Assembly: GCF_024295805.1 (NCBI RefSeq)
Contig: NZ_JANCLX010000004.1
Coordinates: forward strand, 1 to 64,000
DNA length: 64,000 nucleotides
From: Streptomyces cucumeris
GTDB taxonomy: Bacteria; Actinomycetota; Actinomycetes; Streptomycetales; Streptomycetaceae
Direction: 5' to 3'
This document shows positions 43,295 to 52,218 of the stretch, in pieces; within the stretch, counting starts at the first letter, position 1, and each line of letters starts with the position of its first letter. The notes below the pieces were generated by a model that saw nothing but the letters and a program-made list of their open reading frames with translations, did no database searches and was not told the origin of the DNA. The position numbers and the translations under genes were made by a program.

Positions 43295-44136
43295 GAAGTC
43301 GCCTCCTTCAGCGCACCGGCCGGCCGGAAGGCCATCACCATGCGCGCCACGGACATCACCGGGCGGGAGCCGCAGCGGCTCTCGCCCTCGAAGATCACCG
43401 AGTCGCCGAGCGAACGCGCCACGGTGACGCGGTGCTCGATCAACTCGCCGGGGTGGACGGGGCCGTGGAACTCCGCGTCGGCCACCGAGCCGAACAGCAT
43501 CACCTGGCCGCGGGTCGCGGGGGCACCGGCCGAGGCCAGCAGCCCGGCGGCCTGGCCCCAGGACTCGATCACCAGCGAGGAGGGGTAGGCCGTTCCGGTG
43601 CCGGGGGTCAGCCCGGCGTACCAGGGCTCGTTGAGGGTGACGGCCTTGACCGCGGTCACGCTCCGTCCGGGGACCAGTTCCAGCACCCGGTCCACCAGAA
43701 GCATCGGATAGCGGTGCGGCAGCAGCCCGGTCAGCTCGGGGCCGTCGGGGGCGGCTGTTCGGCCACCGTCCGCGGGCCGGTAGCGCAGCCGTACCGAGGC
43801 GGCGTCACCGCGCGGGGTCACGGCGGTGGCCGCGCAGCGCCAGCCGTCGTCCCGGCGGCGCCAGGTCAGCGTGAGGTCGAGGGTGTCGCCCGGGTAGACC
43901 GCGCCGCCGAACCGCGCCGAGTCCACGGCCCCCAGGGCGACCGGTCCGGGCGCGGTGGCGAGCGCCGCCCGGTGGGCGCATTCCACGACACACACCCCGG
44001 GGAAGATCGGGAAGTCCGGATAGTGGCCCGCGAACACCGGCTCCGCGGCGTCGATGTCCACCCGTGCCACGGCCTTCCCGCCGTCCGGCCCGGACACCAC
44101 GCGCACCCCGGCGGCCACCGGGCTCACGCCGTTCAT
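43291..44136 (-). CDS. Fused double-hotdog dehydratase
   Basis: This 281-aa protein has two FabZ-like hotdog halves. The N-terminal half keeps the catalytic pair: His38 in FAGHYPDFPIFPGV and Glu52 in VVECAHRAAL. The C-terminal half has the FabZ entry GLLPHRYPMLLVDRVLELV and Glu191 in LVIESWGQAAGLL, but its GHFP motif reads GLTP (175-178), with Leu176 in place of His. One active site would therefore be catalytic and the other structural, as in heterodimeric dehydratases fused into one chain. It should dehydrate 3-hydroxyacyl-ACP intermediates. ATG 44136 overlaps the KS-like stop. Confidence 0.87.
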   Translation of the reverse strand: MNGVSPVAAGVRVVSGPDGGKAVARVDIDAAEPVFAGHYPDFPIFPGVCVVECAHRAALATAPGPVALGAVDSARFGGAVYPGDTLDLTLTWRRRDDGWRCAATAVTPRGDAASVRLRYRPADGGRTAAPDGPELTGLLPHRYPMLLVDRVLELVPGRSVTAVKAVTLNEPWYAGLTPGTGTAYPSSLVIESWGQAAGLLASAGAPATRGQVMLFGSVADAEFHGPVHPGELIEHRVTVARSLGDSVIFEGESRCGSRPVMSVARMVMAFRPAGALKEATS

Positions 44137-45245
44137 GACGCCACCAGCCGCAGTACGGCACAGGCCAGCGAACCGTCGCGGTCCGCGGAGGTCACCACCG
44201 CGAGCCGCCCGGCCGCCTCGTCCGACAGCGCCGCGGTGGCCAGCAGGAAGGCGATCTGGAAGGTGGCGGAGGCGGCCGAGACATCACCGAGCCGCCCCAC
44301 CGGCGGCACCCGGTCCACCGTCTCCGCGCCGAACAGCGCGGTCAGCGTGGCGCGTTCGTCCCGGCCGAGCCGCCCGTGGGCGTCGCCGGGGCTCGCGGCC
44401 CACACCTCCCCGGGCCGGGCGCCCGCCGCCTCCAGCGCGGAGGCCACACACGCCTCCAGCGCCGGCCGCACCCGGTCGCCGGTGGCCACCCGGGTGCGTA
44501 CGGACAGGATCTCGGCGAGCGGCGGGCGGCCGGGACTGACCGTGTCGGGGCGCTGCATCAGCAGCACCGCGGCCCCCTCGCCCAGCGCCACATGGTCCTC
44601 GCCCCGGCTGTGCCGCTCCAGCCAGTAGCGGGCCCGGGAGTACTCCTCGGCGGCGGCGCACAGCACCGACTCCGCCCGGTCCGACGCCAGCAGCCGGGCC
44701 GAGTAGTGGAGGGCGGCGAGTCCGGCCGTACGGCCCCCGGCGAGCGTGGTGTTGGGGCCCCGGATGCCGTACCAGATGGAGCACTGTCCGGCCGCGCAGT
44801 TCATCACCGCGTTGGGCATCACGGCCGGGTCCACGTCGAACGGCGCGTCCCCCTCCAGGGAGGTGCGGGTGAAGTCCATCATCGACTCGGCGCTGCCGGT
44901 GGTGGTGCCGAGCACCAGACCGGCCCGTTCCCCGGTCTCCCGCTCCCGGTCCGCCCCCGGCTGGTCCAGCAGCCCGCCCACCGCGCTGACCGCCAGACCG
45001 GTCACCCGGTCCATCGAGCGGGTGCCCCGTTTGCCGAGCGCCTGCCGGGTCTCGAAACCCGGCACCAGATGGGCCGTTCCCACCGGCACCCGCCAGCGGG
45101 CGGTGTCCACCGGGGCACCGGTCGCACGGCCCGAGCGGACCCCGTCCACCAGCGCCGCGGTGCCCAGACCGTAGGGGGAGACCGCCGACCACGCGGAGAT
45201 CACCGGTGGCGCGGCCGGTGCGGCGCCACGCATACGGCCGCTCAT
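44133..45245 (-). CDS. Ketosynthase-like protein without catalytic Cys
   Basis: This 370-aa thiolase-fold protein aligns with ketosynthases (ISAWSAVSPYGLGTAAL, VGRLGDVSAASATFQIAFLL). At the nucleophile site it has GPNTTLAGGRTAGLAAL, with no Cys where TACSSG is expected. The HGTGT motif is degenerate (GDAHGRLGRDE). It may be a chain-length-type partner or a scaffold. ATG 45245 overlaps the previous stop (ATGA); the ORF extension to 45311 is rejected. The order places it between the two hotdog genes. Confidence 0.82.
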   Translation of the reverse strand: MSGRMRGAAPAAPPVISAWSAVSPYGLGTAALVDGVRSGRATGAPVDTARWRVPVGTAHLVPGFETRQALGKRGTRSMDRVTGLAVSAVGGLLDQPGADRERETGERAGLVLGTTTGSAESMMDFTRTSLEGDAPFDVDPAVMPNAVMNCAAGQCSIWYGIRGPNTTLAGGRTAGLAALHYSARLLASDRAESVLCAAAEEYSRARYWLERHSRGEDHVALGEGAAVLLMQRPDTVSPGRPPLAEILSVRTRVATGDRVRPALEACVASALEAAGARPGEVWAASPGDAHGRLGRDERATLTALFGAETVDRVPPVGRLGDVSAASATFQIAFLLATAALSDEAAGRLAVVTSADRDGSLACAVLRLVAS

Positions 45246-46255
45246 ACCGCCGCTCGCTTCGGGCTGCTGAGCGCGGCGGTGGTGGCCTCGTCGAGGGTGG
45301 CCATCGCCCACTGGTTGGGGGCGTGTTCCCGCAGGTAGCCATGGGTGATGGTGCCGGTGGCGGTGTGCACGAGCTCTCCGCCGCGGATGACGTAGCAGTC
45401 CATCCGGGCGGTGTAGAGCAGGCTCTTGAAGACGTCCTCGATGGTGTAGACGGTGTAGAGCTCCTCCTCCATCACCGTCTCGTCCAGCAGCCGGATCCGG
45501 GACTGGGTGACGACCGGGATCCAGCCGCGCGAGTCCAGGACGTGCTTGATGGGCAGCCCCCGGTCGGCGAGGAACAGGTCCTCGGCCTCCTCCATCACAC
45601 GCAGGAAGCCGGACATCTGCACCCGCTCGTTGAAGTGGCAGTAGAAGTACGGCATCCGCCAGCGCCAGCCGAACGCGTTGTCCTCACCGATCAGCCGGGC
45701 CAGCACCGGATCGGTGGTGCCGGTGGTCCCCCGGCCCTCGGCGAGGGCGCCGTACGGACGCGGGGTGACCCCCAGCTCCAGGCGGTCGCCGGTGCCCAGC
45801 CGCGGTACGGCGAACCGGCCGAGCCCGGCGGGGTACTCCTCGGACGGGGCGATATGGCCGTCGATACGCAGCGCCACCCGCACCGTGGAGCCGGCGCACT
45901 TGATCCGCTGCCCGTCGCGCTCGACGAACTGGTTGACGGTGAAGGTGAACTCGGTGGCGCCGTCCTTGGTGGCGGGCACCACCTCCGCCTCCACCTCGTC
46001 GTCCACGGCCAGCAGCGCGCCGAGCCGGGAGCGCAGCTCCACCACCTCGAAACCGAGTCCGTACCGCCGGTACAGCTCGCCCACCGGCAGTCCGGCGGTG
46101 CGGAAGTGGTGCAGCACCGCGGCCTCGGACACGTAGTTGATGTGCTTGAAGCCGATGGCGTAGCTGATGTTGTTGCCTTCGAACACCGGCCGCAGCCGTA
46201 CGGTGGTCGGGGCGTCCAGCAGGGCCGACACGGCCGGATCTGACACCGGGCCCAT
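45242..46255 (-). CDS. Double-hotdog (thioesterase/dehydratase-like) protein
   Basis: This 337-aa protein consists of two hotdog domains of 4-HBT/acyl-ACP thioesterase type. The first holds GNNISYAIGFKHINYVSEAA and ELYRRYGLGFEVVELRSRLG. The second holds MPYFYCHFNERVQMSGFLRV and DVFKSLLYTARMDCYVIRGG. The exact reaction cannot be told. It could hydrolyse or dehydrate ACP-bound acyl chains, or partner with the fused dehydratase. It sits between the hydrolase and the Cys-less KS-like gene in the operon, with 36 bp before it. Confidence 0.75.
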   Translation of the reverse strand: MGPVSDPAVSALLDAPTTVRLRPVFEGNNISYAIGFKHINYVSEAAVLHHFRTAGLPVGELYRRYGLGFEVVELRSRLGALLAVDDEVEAEVVPATKDGATEFTFTVNQFVERDGQRIKCAGSTVRVALRIDGHIAPSEEYPAGLGRFAVPRLGTGDRLELGVTPRPYGALAEGRGTTGTTDPVLARLIGEDNAFGWRWRMPYFYCHFNERVQMSGFLRVMEEAEDLFLADRGLPIKHVLDSRGWIPVVTQSRIRLLDETVMEEELYTVYTIEDVFKSLLYTARMDCYVIRGGELVHTATGTITHGYLREHAPNQWAMATLDEATTAALSSPKRAAV

Positions 46256-46291
46256 CGCAGTCTCCTTCGGTTCCAGGGGTCGTTTCCGGAT

Positions 46292-47062
46292 TCAGGTGCC
46301 GACGGGGTACGCGCCGCTGCCGCTCCGGGCGCGCTCGGCGGGTCCGTCGAGGACGTCGTGGACGGCGCCGGTGAACCACACGGGGTCCGCCAGCATCGGG
46401 AAGTGGCCGCCGCCGGTGCGGATCGACTCCCGGCCGCGCGGCAGCGCGGCGGCGAGCGTCCGGGCCTCGGCGGCGTCGGCGGTGGTGTCCCGGTCGCCAC
46501 CGATCACCAGACACGGGGTGCCGATGGTGTGCACCGGGACCAGCGGGGTGCTCAGGTACGCGTCCAGGAAGCGCAGCCAGCCGTAGGGACCGACGAACTC
46601 GCACAGCCGCTGGGCGATATCGGCCCGCAGGGCCGGGTCGATCGGCCGATTACCGGACTGCAGCCGTACTCCCTCGGCCATGGTGGCGGGGAAGGACGCC
46701 AGCAGCGGCGCGATCATCGCCCAGGGGAAGTCGTCCGCCGACGGCCGGTAGAACGGGTTCACCAGCACCGCTCCGGCCACCCCCGGCGGGTCCCCGGCCA
46801 CCGCGCGGCGGCCGAGCAGCTCCAGCAGCGGCATCGAGGCGAAGGAGTGGGCGACCACCAGATCGGCGCCGCCGGGCACCGCGGCGAGCACCTCCGCCAG
46901 CAGCGCGGCGGAGTCCCGCTCATGCCGCCAGCCGGCGATCCCCGCGCTGCCCCAGGGCAGTTCGGGCGCGTGGACCTCCACATCGGGACGCCAGTGGGCG
47001 GCGCAGGCGGACCAGATGGCTCCGCTGTTGCCCAGTCCGTGCAGCAGGACGACTCGTCTCAC
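46292..47062 (-). CDS. Alpha/beta hydrolase
   Basis: This 256-aa alpha/beta hydrolase has the oxyanion LLHGLGNSGAIW, nucleophile Ser in VVAHSFASMPLLE (an AHSFA form of GxSxG), acid Asp in IGGDRDTTADA and the catalytic His in GGGHFPML. The cap region is short. In this operon it may release or transfer the finished chain, perhaps joining acyl chain and amino acid since no complete condensation domain exists. This is inference. ATG 47062 overlaps the previous stop (ATGA). Confidence 0.85.
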   Translation of the reverse strand: MRRVVLLHGLGNSGAIWSACAAHWRPDVEVHAPELPWGSAGIAGWRHERDSAALLAEVLAAVPGGADLVVAHSFASMPLLELLGRRAVAGDPPGVAGAVLVNPFYRPSADDFPWAMIAPLLASFPATMAEGVRLQSGNRPIDPALRADIAQRLCEFVGPYGWLRFLDAYLSTPLVPVHTIGTPCLVIGGDRDTTADAAEARTLAAALPRGRESIRTGGGHFPMLADPVWFTGAVHDVLDGPAERARSGSGAYPVGT

Positions 47063-48111
47063 GCCGGTTCCTCCACGGGGAGGGCCGGATGGGGCGCATG
47101 GCGGGTCAGGGGCCCGGCCGGGGGCGTGGCCGGTGCTTCATCCGGTGCTTCGGCCGGTGCTTCGGCCGGGAGGACCGGGCGTACCGCCGGGCGGAAGACC
47201 GTGGCCGTCGCCTCCGCACCGGCGCCGCCCAGCAGCGCGTGGACCGGGCCGGTCCGGCCGGCGTCGGCCCAGCCGACGGCCGCCGCGCACTGGAGCAGCC
47301 CCAGCGCCCCGGAGCATTCGCCCCAGTCCGTCAGTCCGGCCGTCTCCGCCCCGGACGGGACGAGCGCCGGATCGGGGCACAGCCACAGCCCGCCGCCCCC
47401 GTCCGGTGCCGCCGCGGTCAACCGGGCGGCGGCGTCGCGGAGTTCCGCGGTGCGCACCACGGGGCCGAGCAGCAGCCGGGGCGCCGCACCGCCCACCGCG
47501 TCGGTGCTCCCCTCCGCGTCCGTCCGGCTGACCACCACGGCCGCGCCGCCGTCCACCACCGGGCCGCCGGCCAGCCGCCGGGTGATCTCGTTGTCCGGTT
47601 CGACGCCGATCACCAGCATGTGGTCGGCCCGTCCGGACCGCAGGGTCAGCCGGGCCCAGCGCAGGGCATCCAGACCGGAGGTGACGCCGTTGCACACCGA
47701 GAGGTTGGGGCCGCGCAGCACGAAGCGGATCGCGGTCTCGGAGGCGATGATGTTGCTGGAGGCGTTGGGGGTGTCCATCGCGCTCAGCGCGGCGGTGGTC
47801 TCCCGCGCGATGGTCTCCACCGCCCGGCAGACGGTGTCGGCGTTGCCCAGGTTGGAGCTGACCACCACACCCACCCGGCCGCCGGGGACCCGGAGGCCGT
47901 GCGGGCCGAGCAGTCCGGCGTCCCGCAGCGCAGCGTCGGCCGCGCACAGTCCGAGCTGGGTGGCCCGGTCCTTGAAGCGCAGCCCCTTCTTGCCGATCAG
48001 CTCGGCGGGGCACACCGGTCCGGCACCGGCCACCGCGCCGCGCAGCAGCCCGGCCGGGTCGCCGATACCCGGCAGCACCACGCCCGTCCCGGTGATCGCC
48101 GTCCCCGTCAT
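47059..48111 (-). CDS. Ketosynthase-like chain-length-factor type protein, no catalytic Cys
   Basis: This 350-aa thiolase-fold protein starts MTGTAITGTGVVLPGIG and contains RFVLRGPNLSVCNGVTSGLDAL, where the Cys of the ketosynthase elbow is displaced (NGV in place of TAC). The C-terminal His motifs are missing and replaced by a Pro/Ala-rich tail. It is shorter than a complete KS. By position just after two KS genes it is the best candidate for the KS-beta/CLF subunit. It overlaps both neighbours by 4 nt. Confidence 0.83.
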   Translation of the reverse strand: MTGTAITGTGVVLPGIGDPAGLLRGAVAGAGPVCPAELIGKKGLRFKDRATQLGLCAADAALRDAGLLGPHGLRVPGGRVGVVVSSNLGNADTVCRAVETIARETTAALSAMDTPNASSNIIASETAIRFVLRGPNLSVCNGVTSGLDALRWARLTLRSGRADHMLVIGVEPDNEITRRLAGGPVVDGGAAVVVSRTDAEGSTDAVGGAAPRLLLGPVVRTAELRDAAARLTAAAPDGGGGLWLCPDPALVPSGAETAGLTDWGECSGALGLLQCAAAVGWADAGRTGPVHALLGGAGAEATATVFRPAVRPVLPAEAPAEAPDEAPATPPAGPLTRHAPHPALPVEEPA

Positions 48112-49241
48112 GCCGCACCCGCCACGATCGCGACGGCGTTGACGCCGCCGAAGCCGAACCCGTTGATCTGCGCCACCCGTACCGGGGTGGTGAGGGGGGC
48201 GCCGCGGACCAGCCGCAGCCCCTCGCCCTCCGGCAGCGGATCGGTGAGATGGGCGATCGGGGGCACCCGGCCGCCCGCCACCGACGCCAGCGCCACGATC
48301 AGGCTCATCAGCCCGGCGGAGCCGGAGGTGTGGCCGGTCAGCGATTTGATCCCGGTGAAGGCGGGCCGTGCGCCGCCGAACACTCCGGCCATCACCTCGG
48401 CCTCGGTACGGTCGTTCAGCGGGGTGCCGGTGGCGTGCAGCACCACCAGGTCGATGTCCTCGGGACGGCTGCCCGCCGCCGCCTGCGCCCGTTCCACGGA
48501 GGCCCGCACCCCGGCCGCGTCCGGCGCGGTCTGGTGGTGGGCGTCGCAGTTGACCGCGACCGAACGCAGCCAGCCGCGCACCGGGCGGTCCGCCACCGGC
48601 TCCCGGCGCAGCACCACGGCCGCGGCGCCCTCGCCGAGGATGGTGCCGCGGCGGGCGCGGTCGAAGGGCCGGACGACATCGGGCGGATCGAACTGCACCC
48701 GGTCGGCCAGGCCGAACATGGACTCCGTCACGGTGTCGCAGCCCGCCACCACCACCGTGTCGCTCTCGCCCTGTTCCAGCAGGTCCCAGCCGAGCGCCAG
48801 CGCGTAGAGCGAGGCAGAACAGGCGCCCGCGAAGGTGTGGGTGTCATACGCGCCGAAGCGGCGGCGCAGCGCCGGGCCGAAGTCCAGGTCCCCGGCGGCG
48901 AACGGAACTCCGTCGCGCCACCACAGCTCCAGTGAGCGCAGTTCGCGCAGCCCGGTGCCGACGAGCACCGGGATACCGCCGAGGTCCTCGGGGAGCCCGG
49001 CGTCGGCGGCGGCCTGGCGGACCGCCTCCAGCAGGAAGCGGGTGGCCCGGCCGGGTTCATCCGTGCCGTCACCGCCGGAGCGGTCCTCGATCTCGAAGAG
49101 CTGCCGGGCGGTGAAGCGTTCGCGGTCGAACCCGCGCAGCGGTCCGAGGCCGCTGCGGCCCTCGCACAGCGCGTCGAAGATCTGCCCGGGGTCGTCCCCG
49201 ATACTGGCGACCGCGCCGACGCCGGTGATCGCATAGCTCAT
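48108..49241 (-). CDS. Beta-ketoacyl-ACP synthase (second KS)
   Basis: This 377-aa KAS-II-fold ketosynthase keeps the complete catalytic set: Cys in FAGACSASLYAL, His in LHATGTPLNDRTEAE, Lys and His in KSLTGHTSGSAGL. It ends INGFGFGGVNAVAIV. It is divergent from the first KS gene product and could be a starter-selective or second elongating KS. ATG 49241 overlaps the first KS stop (ATGA). Confidence 0.9.
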   Translation of the reverse strand: MSYAITGVGAVASIGDDPGQIFDALCEGRSGLGPLRGFDRERFTARQLFEIEDRSGGDGTDEPGRATRFLLEAVRQAAADAGLPEDLGGIPVLVGTGLRELRSLELWWRDGVPFAAGDLDFGPALRRRFGAYDTHTFAGACSASLYALALGWDLLEQGESDTVVVAGCDTVTESMFGLADRVQFDPPDVVRPFDRARRGTILGEGAAAVVLRREPVADRPVRGWLRSVAVNCDAHHQTAPDAAGVRASVERAQAAAGSRPEDIDLVVLHATGTPLNDRTEAEVMAGVFGGARPAFTGIKSLTGHTSGSAGLMSLIVALASVAGGRVPPIAHLTDPLPEGEGLRLVRGAPLTTPVRVAQINGFGFGGVNAVAIVAGAA

Positions 49242-50527
49242 GAGGCGCTCCCGGCGAGCGGCCGCTGTCCGGCACCGGCACCGGCGCCGCCCTCGTACTT
49301 GCCCAGGATCACGATGGCGTTGTTGCCGCCAAAGGCCAGTCCGTTGTTCTGCACCACCCGCAGATCGGCGTCCACGGCCCGGTTGGGCACACAGTCGATC
49401 TCACAGGCCGGGTCGGTGGTGGTGTGGTTGATGGTCGGCGGGATGAAGCCGTGGGTGATGGCCAGGCCGCAGGCGATGGCGCCCAGCGCGCTGGCCGCGC
49501 CCATGGTGTGGCCGAGCATCGACTTCAGCGAGATGGTGCGCGGGGTGGCTGCCCCGAACACCTCGCGGATGGCGCGGGATTCGGTGATGTCATTGGCCTT
49601 GGTGCCGGTGCCGTGGGCGGAGATCAGATCGACCTCCTCCGGTTTCACCCCGGCGTTCTCCAGGGCGATGCCCATACAGGCGGCGACGCTGGACCCCTTC
49701 GGCGCGACCTGGTGGTACGCATCGCAGTTGAGGCCGTAGCCGAGCACCTCGGCGTAGATCCGGGCACCGCGCGCCAGCGCCGACTCCAGGCTCTCCAGCA
49801 CCAGCACCCCGGAGCCCTCGCCGGTGAGGATGCCCTTGCGGTCGACGTCGAAGGGCTGGCAGCACTCGGGGGCGATGGTGCCCAGCCGGTAGAAACCGGT
49901 GAAGGTCTTGCGGCACATGGCGTCCGCGCCGCCGCACAGCGCGAACTCCACCTCACCGGAGCTCACCGCGTCGAAGCCGTAGCCGATCGCGTAGTTGCCC
50001 GCGGAGCAGGCGGTCGCGATGGTCAGCGCCTCGACATCGGTGAGCTGGAGCTCCTGCGCGATGGTGGTGGACAGCCGGGCGGCCGGGACCCGGCGCACGG
50101 TCTGCCGGTCCATCCGCTCGGGTCCTTCGGCGACATCGGTCTCCACGAGCTGGTCGAGTTCGAAGGACTCACCGTCGGTGGTGCCGACGGAGATCAGCCC
50201 GCGCCGTCCGGCGAGCCATTCGGGGTCCAGACCCGCGTCCCGCACCGCCATCCGGGCCGCCGCGACGGCGAACCGGCTGGCCCGTCCCAGCTCCCGGACC
50301 GGGGTACGGGTGATCCACTCCTGTGGATCGAATCCCCTGACCTCGCATCCGTTGACGTGCGCGAAACCCTCGACGTCGAACACCGAGATGGGGCTGACCC
50401 CGCTGCGCCCCTCCCGGAGGCTCCGGGTGAACTCGTCGGCGCCTATACCGATACTGGAAATGACGCCGAAACCGGTGAGGACCACACGGCGTTTCACCGC
50501 CGCGGCACCGGGACGTGAATCGGACAT
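49238..50527 (-). CDS. Beta-ketoacyl-ACP synthase (first KS, KS-alpha type)
   Basis: This 429-aa ketosynthase has the nucleophile in TIATACSAGNYAIG, His in SAHGTGTKANDITE, and Lys/His in KSMLGHTMGAASA. The NNGLAFGGNNAIVIL C-terminus is of FabF type. It is the best preserved KS of the operon and probably the elongating KS-alpha. It is 36 bp after the ACP gene. Start ATG 50527 with GGGAAG upstream. Confidence 0.93.
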   Translation of the reverse strand: MSDSRPGAAAVKRRVVLTGFGVISSIGIGADEFTRSLREGRSGVSPISVFDVEGFAHVNGCEVRGFDPQEWITRTPVRELGRASRFAVAAARMAVRDAGLDPEWLAGRRGLISVGTTDGESFELDQLVETDVAEGPERMDRQTVRRVPAARLSTTIAQELQLTDVEALTIATACSAGNYAIGYGFDAVSSGEVEFALCGGADAMCRKTFTGFYRLGTIAPECCQPFDVDRKGILTGEGSGVLVLESLESALARGARIYAEVLGYGLNCDAYHQVAPKGSSVAACMGIALENAGVKPEEVDLISAHGTGTKANDITESRAIREVFGAATPRTISLKSMLGHTMGAASALGAIACGLAITHGFIPPTINHTTTDPACEIDCVPNRAVDADLRVVQNNGLAFGGNNAIVILGKYEGGAGAGAGQRPLAGSAS

Positions 50528-50563
50528 GGTGACTTCCCTTTTGACTCGGCGGCCACGGGCCGG

Positions 50564-50815
50564 TTACCGGCTGGGGGCCTCCGCCACGACCTGGTAGACC
50601 TTCTCCAGATTCACCATCTCGCTCAGCTCCGACTGATCGATGGTGATCTTGAACTCCTTCTCCAGGGAGGCGAGGATCTCGATCGCCCGGAGGGAGTCGG
50701 CACCGTGGTCGTCGATGAAGAGGCTGGTGTCGGTGACCTCGTCCTCTTCCAGTTCGAGAATGTCGCAGACGATCTCCTTGATCGTCGCCTGGCGCTCCGC
50801 CGTGATCGTGGCCAT
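50564..50815 (-). CDS. Acyl carrier protein
   Basis: This 83-aa ACP starts MATITAERQATIKEIVCDIL. The phosphopantetheine Ser is in DDHGADSLRAIEIL. Helices II-III are acidic, as usual. It is the only free-standing ACP in the operon and should carry the polyketide chain for the discrete KS, KR and dehydratase proteins. ATG 50815 has GAGAG upstream; the ORF extension to 51049 overlaps the MbtH gene and is rejected. Confidence 0.93.
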   Translation of the reverse strand: MATITAERQATIKEIVCDILELEEDEVTDTSLFIDDHGADSLRAIEILASLEKEFKITIDQSELSEMVNLEKVYQVVAEAPSR

Positions 50816-50882
50816 GGTGGTTCTCTCCTCGTGGTGATGCTGATGGGAGTGGGGCTTACGGGGGACGGCGTCCGGGACGCCG

Positions 50883-51101
50883 TCAGGACGCGTTCGCGGC
50901 CATGGCCTCGGCGAGGCTGCGCGGACGCATATCGGTCCAGTTCTCGTTGATGTGGTCGAGGCATTCCTGACGGGCCGCCGGTCCGTGCACGGACTTCCAG
51001 CCGTCCGGGATCTCGGCGAAGACGGGCCACAGGGAATGCTGGCCCTCATCGTTCACCAGTACGTGGTAGGTGGCCTCGTCGTCCTCGAATGGATTAGCCA
51101 T
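50883..51101 (-). CDS. MbtH-like protein
   Basis: This 72-aa MbtH-family activator of adenylation domains starts [19 protein letters not shown]. It carries the invariant residues in [20 protein letters not shown], plus [14 protein letters not shown]. It is the first gene of the operon and should bind the A domain at 39430. ATG 51101 is preceded by GGGGAAG. It also indicates that the NRPS protein is really active. Confidence 0.95.
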   Translation of the reverse strand: MANPFEDDEATYHVLVNDEGQHSLWPVFAEIPDGWKSVHGPAARQECLDHINENWTDMRPRSLAEAMAANAS

Positions 51102-51459
51102 CTGCTTCCCCTTCCAGGGGCTCGCCCATTTCGGCTCGACCATAGGCAGCCGTGATTACGGGCCACAAGCGTCTTCGGGAACGAGCGGGGAGAAGCGCGT
51201 CAGAGATTCCAATGAGAAGAATTCGATAAAGCGTTGCCAACGGAGCGGCCCCTGCTTTCGGCCGCCGCGGGCACAGGGAAAAGGGGCGTTCGCCGCCGCG
51301 CGGTCACCGGACGGTCCGTCCGGCCGTCACCCATCCCGCCCGGCCCACCACTCAGGGTGACACCGGGCCATCAAGAAATTCTCGGCCCCGGGCCGTCGGC
51401 CGGGCCCCGCGCGGTACCGTGACCGCGCCAACCGCCGTCCACCGCACGGGAGTCCACCG
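51102..51459. promoter_or_regulatory. Divergent promoter region MbtH operon / second thioesterase
   Basis: These 358 bp should hold the promoter of the 16-gene operon on the left and that of the thioesterase gene on the right. The segment 51190-51240 is AT-richer (AATGAGAAGAATTCGATAAAG). No gene is supported, and I cannot locate a SARP repeat with confidence. Confidence 0.5.
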
Positions 51460-52218
51460 ATGTCGCGGTCGCTGCTCCGTCCGCTGCCCCGCCCCGGCGC
51501 GACCCGGACCCTGCTGTGCCTGAGCTTCTGCGGTGGCGGCACCGCCTCCTTCCGGCCCTGGGCCGAAGCCCTGCCGCCGGACGTGGAGTTGGTGCTGTAC
51601 TGCTACCCCGGACGCGAAGGCCGATACACGGTTCCTTTCGCGGCCGACTGGAACGCGCTCCTCACGGACGCGCTGGACGCCGTCCGCACGGTCGCCGCCG
51701 AACGCCCGTACCTGCTGCTGGGGCACAGCATGGGCGCCTGGGTCGCGTTCGACCTCACCTGCCGGCTGGAGGCCGGCGCGGGCACTCCGCCGCGCACACT
51801 GATCGCCTCCGGCGCCGACTCCCCCGTCCGCTGGGCCGAGAAGCGCCGCGAGACCCCCACCTCGGCCGACACCGATGAGGAACTCCTCACCTGGATGAGC
51901 ACGGTGGGCCAGCTCTCGGACGCCGTGCTCGCCGAACCCGAGCTGCGCGCGATGGCCGTCGAGGTGTTCCGCGCCGATCTGCTCGCCTCCGACGGCTACC
52001 GCTACCGCGAGGGCGTCACGGTGCGCACCCCGCTCCAGGTGCTGTACGGCGCGGAGGACGACCTCGAGGACCCGGCGAAGGGCTGGCGGCCGCTGGCCGC
52101 CGGGGAGTTCCGCGCGGATGTGCTGCCGGGCGGCCACTTCTACACCCCGGAGGTCTGGGCCCGGCTGCCCGAGGCCGTCGCGGCCCTGCACCCGGCCGCG
52201 GCCGGGAACCGCGGATGA
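51460..52218 (+). CDS. Type II thioesterase (second copy)
   Basis: This 252-aa alpha/beta hydrolase of the GrsT family has LCLSFCGGGTASFRPW at the oxyanion region, GHSMGAWVAFDL with the Ser nucleophile, and LPGGHFYTPEV with the catalytic His. It differs clearly from the copy at 31456. It is divergent from the MbtH operon. Housekeeping of the PCP or ACP arm is the family role. The MFS gene follows on the same strand. Confidence 0.9.
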   Translation: MSRSLLRPLPRPGATRTLLCLSFCGGGTASFRPWAEALPPDVELVLYCYPGREGRYTVPFAADWNALLTDALDAVRTVAAERPYLLLGHSMGAWVAFDLTCRLEAGAGTPPRTLIASGADSPVRWAEKRRETPTSADTDEELLTWMSTVGQLSDAVLAEPELRAMAVEVFRADLLASDGYRYREGVTVRTPLQVLYGAEDDLEDPAKGWRPLAAGEFRADVLPGGHFYTPEVWARLPEAVAALHPAAAGNRG

